The translations under genes were made by a program, and so were the position numbers. From Ornithorhynchus anatinus (taxonomy: Eukaryota; Chordata; Mammalia; Monotremata; Ornithorhynchidae), in contig NC_041750.1 in NCBI RefSeq assembly GCF_004115215.2, positions 2,046,001 to 2,110,000 on the forward strand: a stretch of 64,000 nt of DNA. Reading direction: 5' to 3'. Within the stretch, counting starts at the first letter, position 1. Every line of letters begins with the position of its first letter. The notes under the pieces are model-generated. The model saw only the letters and a program-made list of their open reading frames with translations. It was not told the origin of the DNA and searched no databases. Shown here one piece after another: positions 39,401 through 49,800 of the stretch.

Positions 39401-42400
39401 GCGGCACTCACGCCTCGGCGGTGGGGCCCACGGCCCGGTAGTTGGCAGTGGTGCTGATCAGTTCCGTCTCCTCGTAGTCCTTGTTCACCCCGTCCCGCCG
39501 CTCCTTGGCCCGGTCTCGGTACTTCTCCGCCAGCTCCCGCTCCCGCTCCATTTCCTGTTGCCGCAGCTTGGCGTAGTAACTGTGAAGGGGGGCCGGGGCG
39601 TGAGCCGCCACGGCCCCAGGCCCGGGCCTGTCCCAGGCTCTCCGTAAGACCATCTCAGCTCCTACAACTCTGCTGGGCCCTGCCCTCTGCCAGGGTATCT
39701 TCTCCCCCACATCTGGCCACCCCGCCCCGGCTACCGCCTCTGCCCGTCACCTTTTCTTCCTTCCTCCGGCGGGCGGCTGGATCTTCAATCTTCATTATAC
39801 TCCCGGGGCATCCTGGCAAACGGAAGCCCACGTGTTACCTGGTCAGCGGGGGCCAGGCCCGGAGACCGGACCCCCGGTTCAACGAAGCGGGACGGAGGCG
39901 GGCCTGGGGCCGGACGGGGGACGGAAGCGGACGTCGGAGGGGGGAGCCGTCACCCTCCTACCCTGCAATTCGAAACTGACGTGGGGTCGCGGTGGGAGGG
40001 AAGGGGAAGAAGGCCGGGGGGGGGGGGGGGGAGCGGACGGGGAAAGCCGCCCTCCAGTTACGTACTCATGGTGGCGAGATTTGAAGGGGTGTGCCGACGT
40101 GGGAGTGGCCCGGGGAGTCATCAAGAAGCTTCCGGAAGTCTTCATTTGTCAGCTTCGAACTGCAGGAGAGGGTGGACCGTCAAAGGGCTTGGGTTGGCCG
40201 GGCTTTGGATGGGGCGACTGTGGCTCCGATCTTGTTTGTCCCCAGTCCTTCTGGCATTTTCTCCTCTTACAGGCAGTTGCCAAACCCCTCAGATCTCCCA
40301 GGGGGACAATGTGAGAGCTGAAAATTCTGCCCTGGTTTTCCCCAAACCCGATACATTACACTGCAGATAAACTACTGGAAATCACTGAATTATACAAGTC
40401 ACCGTACAACTTCTATAAATTCAACACCCATTCGGTATACGTTATAAATTACTTACGTCTGTCTCCCCCTCTGGACTTTGAGCTCATTCTGGCTGGGGGA
40501 CACGTCTACCAACTCTGCTGTATTCCTACTCCAAGCGCTAGTACGTGCTCTGCGCAGGTCAAGCACGCAATAAATACCGCTCGTGACGACGGAGACGGTG
40601 AAAATTAGGGGATGAGGATCAGATTTCTCCTCATTAAAAAGGTTTTAAACAGTTACTTTAAAGGCAGCGCCTATGTGTTCTGTACCTGTTTACGCTTGTG
40701 GCAGTAACAAGATTTACTGAGGCACCCAGCTTCCTAAAAAACCGACATTTTCTCACCCCTTTCCCCCCCAACCCCAGAACCTAGGAATAGGAGTAATATG
40801 ATGTTCTGAGCATTCATTAGGTGTAACGCACTGTACTAAGCTCTGAGGAAGTAACAGAGAGAGAGAGAAATGATACTTCAATACCTGCCCACCAGGACTT
40901 GACACTCTAAGCAAGTGCCTGTATGGATCTGTGTCTCCCAGAGACTGTGATCCTAGTTTCTGCAAGTATGCGGCAAATTAAACCATCCTGTTTTACTGTG
41001 CAATCTCTTAAATTTCAGACACAAGAAGTGTTCTTGTCTTTTTCATGGCCCTGCTGTCTAGGGTTCAAGAGAGGAACTGAATAATAACAATAATAATAAT
41101 AATAATAATTAGTCGTTGCGCAAAGAAATATTAAATCAGTTGCTGCCAAAGATTCCTGCTGGTTCCCACAACTGCCTTCCTTTGGCAGAAAGAGGAAGGA
41201 GACCCTTTCTTGAAAGAAACCTACAATCTCGCTAGGCTAGGCAGTTGCCAGACAGTATTAAAATTGGGACGCAGCCTGCCTAGCGGGAACTGGGAGTCAG
41301 GAGGACCTGGTTCTAATCCCGGCTCCGCCACTTGTCTGCTGCGGCCTTGGACAAGTCACTTCACTTCTCTGTAACCTCGTTACCTCATCTGGAAAATGGA
41401 ATTAAGACTGGGAGCCCCATGTGGGTCAGGGACAGTGTCCAACCCTACTGACATGGGTCCCAACCCGACTGACATGGGTCCCAACCCGACTGTAGGCTCA
41501 TTCTGGACGGGGGCCGGGGCCGGGGCCTGTTTATTGTTATACTGTCCTCTCCCCAGTGCTCAGCAGAGTGCTTCTGTACACAGTAAGCGCTCAATAAATA
41601 CACTAAACTTGTAACTACCTTTGTCTCCTGTAAATGGCGCAGTGGATAGGGCCCGGGAGTCAAAAGGTCATGGGTTCTAATCCCGGCTCCGCCACTTGTC
41701 TGCCGTGTGACCTCTGGGCCAGTCACTTCACTTCTCTGGGCCTCGAGTCACCGTCATTTTGTAAATGGGGATCAGGACTGTGAGCCTCATCTGGGACCGG
41801 GACTGGGTCCAACCGGAAAGGACACCTTGTGTCGATCCCCTGCTCTTAGAACGGTGGGCGCTTAACGAATATCGTCGTAACTATTAAATATTACCCCAGA
41901 AGCTCAACAGAGTGCCTGGCACATAGTAAGCGCTTAACGAGTGCCATCAAAAAAAAAACACCTAGTTGGATCAAACGAGTGATACACAGGGTCCTCTTGT
42001 CTCCACCATCCCCGGCCCCGGAGTTCTCCAGCCTCCCCCACTGCGGTCCCCGAGGGGAGAGAAAGCAGGCGAGGAACCCTTTCACTCACTGGTGGAAAGG
42101 AGTGGGGATCCGTCCCACCTCGTGGCCATCCGGGGCCAGAGGGTTGGAGAACGGCTCATCTACGAGAGAAGACGAAGAGGCCCCTGTGACGACCAGCTGA
42201 GACCCCCACCTCCCGTCCCCCCTCATCCGCTTCCCCCACCCAGAAACACAGAAAGACCCACCAACACCCCCAGGGCACACCAGGGCACACCCGACACACC
42301 CAGGAACCACCACACAGCCAGGATACAACCAAACACACCCAGGACGCCCCAACACACCGAGGACACAACAACACACCCAGGACACCCCAACACACACAAG

Positions 42401-43022
42401 GCACAGCAACACACTCAGGACACCCAAACACACCTAGGTCACCCCAACACACACAGGACACAGCAACACACCCAGGACACCCAAACACACCTAGGACACT
42501 CAAGCACACACCAAGACATCCAGGACACCCAAGCACACCTAGGACACTGCAGCACATCCAGGACACCCAAATCGCACCCAGGGCACCCCAACACACCCGG
42601 GACACCCCAACACACCTAGGACACAGCAACGTTACCCAGGCGCCCCAACCCACACACGGCACAGCAACACACCCAGGACACCCCAATCACACACAGGACC
42701 AGCAACACAACCCAGGACACTCAAACACACCTAGGGCACTCAAGCACACCCAGGACCCACCAAGACATCCAGGACCCCCAAATCACACCCAGGGCACCCC
42801 AACACACACAAGGCACAGCGGCACATCCAGGACACCCCAACACACAGAGGACACAGCAACACAGGCAGGATCAGCAACACACCTAGGACACAGCAACAAC
42901 ACCCAGGACACCCCAAGACACGCAGCGCCGGGCAGGACAAGCAGACACACCAAGCCCCCCAGGCCCCCGAGCCCAGCCGGGACCCCCCCAATTGCCCCCA
43001 CTCACTGTCTCGCTCCGGCAAT
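33417..43022 (-). CDS. IK: IK cytokine / RED, spliceosomal B-complex protein (19 coding exons, frame disrupted as sequenced)
   Basis: Component of the precatalytic spliceosome. Exons, 5' to 3': 43022-43006, 42159-42090, 40159-40066, 39812-39751, 39579-39412, 39145-39031, 38856-38786, 38652-38606, 38110-37838, 37450-37411, 37240-37004, 36540-36522 (19 nt), 36173-36095, 35865-35785, 35537-35480, 34979-34891, 34760-34652, 33567-33533, 33444-33417. The Arg-Glu/Arg-Asp tract (RERERDRERERD) lies in the 37240-37004 exon, and the protein ends VEVKRPKY. Intron 13 is U12-type AT-AC. Compared with the human protein, exons 1-4 carry seven extra single bases: the start reads ATTG, exon 2 has three, exon 3 one, exon 4 two with an in-frame TGA. 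Exon 6 has one extra and one missing base, and exon 11 lacks one. Allowing for these, length would be about 561 aa (human 557). All splice sites are intact, so a functional gene with local sequence errors is more likely than a pseudogene. Confidence 0.9.
33610..34370. repeat. SINE and L2 pieces, IK intron between 34652 and 33567
   Basis: A reverse L2 tail (about 33610-33672), a reverse Mon-1 (about 33675-33935), a forward L2 tail (about 34120-34290) and another short piece near 34320-34365. The rest of the intron is GC-rich with nothing recognised. Confidence 0.7.
35866..36094 (-). other. IK: U12-type AT-AC intron of IK
   Basis: In the IK sense the exon ends ...ACAGAATC and the intron starts ATATCCTTTT, the exact AT-AC U12 donor. 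It ends with TTCTTTAACGGGCCGCAC, a U12-like branch site (plus positions 35875-35883) followed by AC. Joining at these points gives GAA TCT CTG AAG (ESLK), matching the human residues. No GT/AG pair at this junction preserves that match. Confidence 0.88.
37515..37605 (+). repeat. L2 3' tail, IK intron
   Basis: A short copy ending cggtaagcgctcaataaata. Other short pieces in IK introns are at about 38215-38325 (Mon-1 tail) and 38910-38975 (reverse L2). A perfect (ggga)n run lies at about 38665-38706. Confidence 0.75.
40455..41965. repeat. repeats in IK intron 2, with a 22-bp direct repeat
   Basis: Forward L2 tail at about 40455-40580 and a reverse piece at about 40780-40930. A Mon-1 (+) at about 41300-41440 runs into two and a half copies of the 22-bp unit actgacatgggtcccaaccc+ga (about 41445-41492), then an L2 tail (41490-41610). 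A further Mon-1 lies at 41630-41890 and a Mon-1 tail at 41890-41960. Confidence 0.75.
42230..42960. repeat. CA-rich minisatellite, IK intron 1
   Basis: Irregular units of acacacccaggacaccccaac fill about 700 bp between IK exons 2 and 1. The opposite strand is G/T-rich and gives Cys/Val/Gly-rich frames that are repeat by-products. Confidence 0.88.
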
Positions 43023-43416
43023 CTTTGCTGCCCCTCGCTCGGCCGGCTGCAGGGAGCCGCCCACAATGCCCCGCGCCCGACGGCTAGAGGAGCCACCACA
43101 ATGCCCCGCGCCCGGACGGCTAATGGAGGCCACCCACAATGCCCCGCGCCCGGACACCTACAGGGAGCCACCCACAATGCCCCGCGGCGGCCGCCCGCCC
43201 TCCCCGCCTCCGCGCGCTCGCGTCCGGCCCCGCCCCCCCTCCCCGGCCGTCTCGCCGCTGATTGGCCGGTCCCGGCCGGCCGCCGCGGGGAGCCAATGGG
43301 GAGAGGGCAGGGGGGCGGGGCTCAGGAGCGAGGCGCGGCGATTGGCCGTGCCGGGGCGCCCCGCTCGGCGATTGGTGGGGCGGGGCGGAGGGGACGGGAA
43401 GGGGGAGGAGGGGAAG
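43023..43416. promoter_or_regulatory. IK/NDUFA2 bidirectional CpG promoter with four tandem ZNF143-like sites
   Basis: The start codons of IK (-) and NDUFA2 (+) are about 394 bp apart in CpG-rich DNA. At 43060-43186 a unit of about 37 bp occurs four times, each carrying ccacaatgccccgcg (AATGC at about 43065, 43100, 43138, 43175), close to the ZNF143/STAF consensus. Four CCAAT-box inversions or related attgg motifs (attggccggtc, ccaatgggg, attggccgtg, attggtgggg) lie at about 43260-43376, together with GC boxes. Confidence 0.8.
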
Positions 43417-43424
43417 ATGGCGGC
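43413..43424 (+). promoter_or_regulatory. NDUFA2: TISU/YY1 element over the NDUFA2 start codon
   Basis: GAAGATGGCGGC matches the TISU consensus SAASATGGCGGC exactly, with the ATG as the NDUFA2 start. TISU elements drive initiation on very short leaders and are common in genes for mitochondrial proteins. Confidence 0.8.
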
Positions 43425-46234
43425 GGCGCTGGGGGCCAAGGCCCGGCTGGGCCCGGCCCTGCGGGAGCTGCGCATCCACCTGTGCCAGCGCTCGGCAGAG
43501 AGCCGAGGGGTCCGGTAGGGCGGAGGTACGGGTCGTGGGTTCGAATCCCCACTCCGCGGGGTGACTTTGGGCGGGTCGCTTCGCTTCTCTGGGCCTCGGT
43601 GACCTCCTCCGGCAAATGGGGGTGAAGCCCGGGAGCCCCACGGGGGACCACCTTGGATCTCCCCCAGCGCTTAGAACAGTGCTCTGCACAGAGTAAGCGC
43701 CTAACGAATACCAACATTATTATTACTAGGTCACCTCCTCCAGGGGGCCTTCCCGGGCTGAGCCCTCCCTTGCCTTCTGCCCCTCCTCTCTCCTCCCCCC
43801 CTCCCCCCCTCGTGTTTCTACATATTAATTCTTCTATTTTATTGATGATGTGTCGGTCCCTTATGATTCTTTTTATCTATTTTTGACGGTATCGATGCCC
43901 GCTTATCTTAGAGAAGCAGCGTGGCTCCGTGGAAAGAGCCCGGGCTTGGGAGTCAGAGGTCATGGGTTCGAATCCCGGCTCGGCCCCTTGTCGGCTGTGG
44001 GACCGTGGGCAAGGCACTTCACTTCTCTGTGCCTCAGTTCCCTCATCTGTAAAATGGGGATTAACTGTGAGCCTCACGTGGGACAACCTGATGACCCTGT
44101 AGCTCCCCCAGCGCTTAGAACGGTGCTCGGCCCAGAGTGAGCGCTTAACAAATACCCACGTTATTACTGTCAGCTGGGTGACTTGGGGCAAGTCACGGAA
44201 CTTCTCGGTGCCTCAGTTCCCTCATCTGTAAAATGGGGATTGAGACCGTGAACCCCACGTGGGACAACCTGATTCCCCTGTGTCTGCCCCAGCGCTTAGA
44301 ACAGTGCTCTGCCCATAGTAATTGCTTAACAAATATCAACATTGTTATTATTATTATTATCATCATCTTGCTGTGTCCCCCTTCTAGACCGTGCGCCCGT
44401 TGTTGGGCAGGGACGGTCTCTAGCTGTTGCCCGATTGTCCATTCCAAGCGCTTAGTCCAGTGCACATAGTAAGCGCTCGATCAATCCACTAGAATGAGCG
44501 TTTGCTGTGTGGCCTTGGGCCAGTCACTCCACTGTTCTGGGCCTCCTGTGTAAAATGGGGATTGAGACCGTGAGCCCCGCGTGGGACAACCCGATGACCT
44601 TGTATCTACCCCAGCGCTTAGTACAGTGCTCTGCACTTAGCACTTCACAGATACTGTAACGATGATGATGACGATGAGCTTAGGGTCCAGCGCTTAGAAC
44701 GGTGCTCTGCACATAGTAAGCGCTTAACAAATACCAACGTTGAGAGGCTCACAGCTAGCAGAGATGGTATTTATCGAACGCTTTCTGTGCGCAGAGCGCT
44801 GGACTAAGCACTTGGGAGAGTCCGCGTCGTAGCTGGAAGAAATGAGATGGATGGTACTTAGCGGGCGCTTACCGTGTGCGGGGTACTCCACTAAGCACTT
44901 GGGAGATGTCCAAGGCAACACAGACACCTTCCCTGCCCACGGTGAGCTTCCAATCTAGAGGATCACCTCAGCCGGAAGAAGCGACAAGAGTCACTCAGCG
45001 GTATTCATTCGTATTTACTGAGCGCTTACTGCGCGCAGAGCACTGTAATAAGCGCTTGGGAGAGCCAACGCAACAGAGTTGGTAGATACCCCCCCGCCCA
45101 CGACGAGCTCAGACTAGAGATAGGGGAGACCTCGCAGGGCCGGGGATGGCCGCGGGGGGTCGAGGACGCTCCCGGGGTGGGAACGTTTCTTGTCTTTTCT
45201 CATGCCGTGTCCACCCGCAGAGACTTCATCGAGAAGCACTACGTGGCGCTGAAGAAGGCCAACCCCACCTTCCCTGTCCTCATCCGGGAGTGTTCCGCAG
45301 TGCAGCCGAAGCTCTGGGCCCGCTACGGTGAGCGCCCCGGCGGCCAACGGCCTCCCCGTTGCTGCTCCGGGACAGGGAGCGACTATACTGAGCGCCTTTC
45401 CGCCCCCCGCCGAGAGAGCCCGCGTGACCTGGTGGAAACCGGAGAGGCAGTCAGGGTAGCGAGCGGCGTAGCCTAGGGGATGGGGGGCCACGGCCCTGGG
45501 AGTCAGAAGGACCTGGGCGGTGGTCTCAGGTCCGCCCCCGGTCTGCTGGGTATGGGCTAGTCGCTTCACGCCGCTGTGCCTCAGTTCCCTCGCCTGTAAA
45601 ATGGGATCACGACGGCGAGCCCCTCGTGGGACACGGACCGTGTCCGACCGGATTACCTCCTATCTATCCCCGGCGCTTAGAACGGTGCCGGGCCCAGAGT
45701 AAGCGTTTAACCAGTACCCAAAGGGGGTGGGGAGGGAAGCCAGTCCCGCTGCGTGACCTTGGGCAAGTCACTCGACATCTCTAGGCCGCTTGCCCGATCG
45801 CTCCGAACTGCTCCTAGCCGCTCGATTGCGCCCATTTACACCGGGGCTCCCCCCGCTGAGGGCCGGGTTGGCCACTGGATGCCCCGGATGGGCTGCTGCA
45901 GCTCCGGACTCTGTTGAACGCCCCGTCCCTGCCCCCCTCGGCTCGCCCGCTCTCATCCGGACCGCGCCCCCCCCCCCCCCCCCGCCCTCACCCCAAGAAC
46001 CGGGCCTACTCCATGATGGAAAGGGAGGCTCCGGCTGCGGGGAGGCCAGAAATAGAGGAACGAGAAATAGCAATGGTGTTGAGAAATAGAGGAATGCTGT
46101 CGAAGCCCTTCTAACCGCCTTTCTCTGCCTCTCCCTTAGCCTTTGGTGAGGAGAAGAGCGTCTCCCTGAATAACTTCAGTGCGGACCAGGTGGCCAAAGC
46201 GGTGGAGAACGTGTTGAGCAGCAGCAAAGCCTGA
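43417..46234 (+). CDS. NDUFA2: NADH dehydrogenase 1 alpha subcomplex subunit 2 (complex I B8)
   Basis: Accessory subunit of mitochondrial complex I with a thioredoxin-like fold. Exons: 43417-43514, 45221-45327, 46140-46234, giving 99 aa, the human length. Recognisable runs are [43 protein letters not shown] and [13 protein letters not shown]. The two cysteines of the fold (in HLCQR and RECS) are kept. The start sits in a TISU element and is head to head with IK. Intron 1 (1.7 kb) is nearly all SINE and L2 sequence. The 3' end faces TMCO6. No frame problems, in contrast to IK next door. Confidence 0.97.
43530..45125. repeat. SINE/L2 block filling NDUFA2 intron 1
   Basis: Forward Mon-1 copies at about 43530-43728, 43910-44162 (complete head agagaagcagcgtggctccg), 44163-44365 and 44500-44740. 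Forward L2 tail at about 44380-44495. Reverse L2 tails at about 44765-44830, 44850-44960 and 45000-45120. A further Mon-1 (45475-45720) is in intron 2. Confidence 0.85.
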
Positions 46235-46863
46235 GGACTAAGAGCTCCGTCGGACCGACCGACATGAACCCGCCCCGCACCCCCTGACCCGTAGTATAAA
46301 GTTGTGCGATGTTGTACCGTGACTCGGTTGCCTTAATAATGACACTACCAAGCGCTTACTCTGTTCCGGGCACTGTAATAATAATAATGGTATTTATTTA
46401 CTGAGCGCTTACTATGTACCACGCACTGTTCTGAGCGCCGGGGTAGATACAAGACAATCAGGTTGGCCCACCTGGGGCCTGACAGTCTTCATCCCCATTT
46501 TACAGATGAGGGAATCGAGGCCCAGAGAAGTGAAGTGCCCTGCCCAAAGTCACCCAGCCGACAAGCGGCAGAGCCGGGAGTAGAACCCGTGACCTTCTGA
46601 CCGCCGAGCCCATCTATCGGTGCGGTGGCCAGAGCCAGTTTACTGGGGGGACAAAAAAATATACAGTTCTGTGCAGAAGGAGGGACAGTCGTGATCCCAG
46701 ACCAGGGGATCATGTGATTGATTACCGTCAAATCCCCGTCCGACTGAGGTCTGCAAGAGGAGGAGGAAGGATGGGACCTTGTCTCTCCATTTCTCGCCAA
46801 CTCACGTACCCCGCTGAGGGGAGTTCCGATCCTTCTCCCTCCAAGGGGGGAGAGGGCCGGTTC
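46235..46863. repeat. convergent 3' spacer NDUFA2/TMCO6 with a reverse Mon-1
   Basis: A TATAAA variant poly(A) signal for NDUFA2 may lie at 46295-46300. A reverse Mon-1 (about 46378-46612) fills much of the gap. It carries TTTATT on the plus strand (AATAAA on the minus strand) near 46393, which could serve TMCO6. Neither assignment is firm. Confidence 0.5.
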
Positions 46864-49800
46864 CTAGAGAGCGGGGAGGGGAGGCGGGGGCGTGGGGTCG
46901 CAGGAGGTTGGAGGGGGCCGGCTCCCGCGCAGAGCTGTCTCCTTGAGCGCTCGCACCCGGTCCCGTAGCTCCGTGTGGCCCTCGTGCTGCTCCAGGGCCC
47001 GTAGGCCCGACTGCTGCAGGAAGTCGTGCGCCGCCTGTTCGCGGAGGGTAATGATAACGTTGAGCGCCTCCTACGTGCCCGGCTCTGTGCCGAGCACGGG
47101 GGTGGACCCGGACGGGGGATGCTGAAGCGAAAGGCTGGGCAGAGCACGGCAACGCTCGATACTAACAGCGGTATTTAAGGGCTTATCTTGTGGCAGGCAC
47201 TGGGCTAAGCGTTGGGGCAGATACCGGCAAACTGGGTTGGACACACTCCCTGTCTCACGTGGGGCTCCCAGTCTCATTCCCCGTTCTACAGATGAGGTAA
47301 CGGACACAGAGAAGCCAAGTGACATGCCCGAGGTCACACAGCAGACACGTGGGGGAGCCGGGATTAGAACCCGTGACTTTCTGACTCCCTGCTCTAAGCA
47401 CTCCGCCACGCGAGGGGTGGGGGGGCCCCATTAAAGCCACCCGGACGCCTCGTCTGTGGTGACTCCCGGGTGGTCGCGGTGGGAAGCGGGGCGGCCGAGC
47501 GGAAAGAGCCCGGGGCCCGCAAGTCAGAGGACCCGGGTTCTCATCCCAGCTCCGCCACTTAGCTGCTCGGGTGGGTCCCTTCATTTCTCTGCGCCTCAGT
47601 TCCCTCTTCTGCAAAATGGGGGGGGGGGGGGGTCCATTCCCGTTCTCCCGCCTACTCAGACCGTGAGCCCCACGTGGGACCTGATGACCTTCCATCCGCC
47701 CCGGCGCTTGGTACGATAATGACGACGACAGTAGGGTCCTTCAATACCACAACCGCGGGAGGGTTTCAAGTTCGGGGAAGGTGGGGGTGGCCCCGGATGT
47801 GACCCCCCCCCCCCCCCAGGCCCCCTGAGCGGCGCTTACCTCGGGCCAGTGCAGGAAGAGCAGCTGCAGCAGTTCCAGGCTCTGACCGACCACTTCCGGG
47901 TCCGAGAGGGCCAGGGTGGCCAGCAGGGAGGGGAGCGTTGGCCCGGGCCACAGCCTCTGGCAGTAGAGAGGCCCCTTCTCGGCCACGTTGCATAAGACGG
48001 TGAGCGCCTAGGGACGGACCGGTGCGGACGGTGGAGGTCACCCTGGGGCGGGGGCCCCCAGAAGCCCCCCGCGAGTCCGCCGGGATCTCCAACCCCCATC
48101 TCGCCGGGCCGCGCCAGTCCCCGAAGACGCCCTCCGCGAAACCCTCCGGGCGCACCCGATCGGCTGCCCGGCCCCGGAGGGAAGTCCCTGTGTTATCCCC
48201 CCGAGAAGCGGTGCGCCCTGATGGAAAGAGCGCGGGGCCGCAAGTCGGGACACCCGGGTTCTCGTCCCGGCCCCGACGCCTGTCTGCCTTGCGACCCGTG
48301 TGACCCGACTTCTCTGAGCCTCAGTTTCATCTGTAAAAGATTAAAAACCCGCCCTCCCTCCTGAGAAGGTGAGGCCCGTGTGGATGAAACAGGGATCGGA
48401 CATCTGTCTTCCTACTTCGACCGTGGGCCGGGGCTCGGCCCGTAAGGAGCGCCCGTCGGGTACCGCTACTCACCAGCACGCTCACCTCCTGAGAGGAGGG
48501 CAGGAGCTGCAAGAGGGGAGCGATCAGGTCCAGGGTGAGCAGGGCGGTGCAGAGGGCGGGGTCGTCCGCTGGAAAGCGACCAGGCCCGAGCCCCGCTTAG
48601 CGGATACCGCCCACCTGCCCAAGCGGGAGCAGGCGACGCCTTCCCCGCCCGCGGGGGCCGACGTCCGCCCCGGGGCCCCGCCCCGCCCGACGTCTGCCCC
48701 GGGCCGGTACCGGTGAGGTTGTTGAGCAGCCAGAGGCACTCGGGAACCAGGCCGGGCCGGCACCGGAGAAAGGCCCGCACGAGGACGAAGACGGCCACCA
48801 AGATCCTCTCGTCTCTGAGCCGCTCCCAACCCGGCGCCGCCGGGGCCGACTCCTCGGCCAGCAGGTTACCGAGGCTCCGCAGCACGGGGCAGGCCAGCTG
48901 CGAGGACCGGGGGGTTAGCGGGGGCGGGCACGCCGAGCGGGCAGGGACCGGTGGGGGGGGGAGCTCCGCGCGGGCCGGGACCCGTCCGCTTACCAGCTCG
49001 AGACCCGTGTCCGGGGCCTCCGAGACGGCCCCGGCCAGCTCCGGCAGCAGCTCCGCCAGGGCGGACAGCGCTCCCCGGGAGATGAGCAGCGGGTTGTCCA
49101 CCTGGCTGGGAGAGGGGGCGTAGGACGGGGAGCCGTCACACCCCACCCCGGACCCGGGGACGGGCCGACGCCGCAGGCGAGGCCCGGGTGCGCCCGCCCC
49201 GCCCGTTACCTGCAGACGATGTAGTGGAGACACCAGGCGAACTCCACGGCGACGCCGGGCCCCCATTCCGGGGTGGGCCGCAGCAGCCTCAGCACGTGCC
49301 GGAGAAGCGGGGAGGCCAGGACGCGGCTGCCGGTGGGAGGGGCACGGTCAGCCAGAGCCCGGGCGCCAGAGGCCGGGAGGTGACCAGGCTGCAGGAGAAG
49401 GGCCGGTACCAGGAAACGCCCTCGGACGCCCCTCCGCCGCGAGGGGAGATGGCCGGCCACCGGGCCCACCCGCGGACCCCAGCCCGGGCGGAGGAGCCGG
49501 AACCGGGAGGGGTTCGGGCCGTAAGCTTCCCCGGGGCGACTTTATCGGCCCGGACCTCCCGCCGGTCAGAGAATCCCCCGGCCACGGAGTCCGCTTACGG
49601 GATAATCTGATCCGAAGCCTCCTTGGCCTGCAGGAGCTGAGACAGGGCGTAGCCGAGGGCTTCCAGCACGGCCGGGTGGGGAGACTGGAAAGGGACGGCA
49701 CGGGGCTCGGCCGGGGGGCCCGGGCTGACCCCCGTCCCGCGCCGACGGAGGGCAGCAGCCCGGGACCGGGAGGATCCGGGCCCGGCCGTTACGCGGCGCC

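Noticed and set aside
42086-42686. Cys/Val/Gly-rich open frames on the minus strand
   Set aside because: Translation of the CA-rich minisatellite in IK intron 1 joined to IK exon 2.
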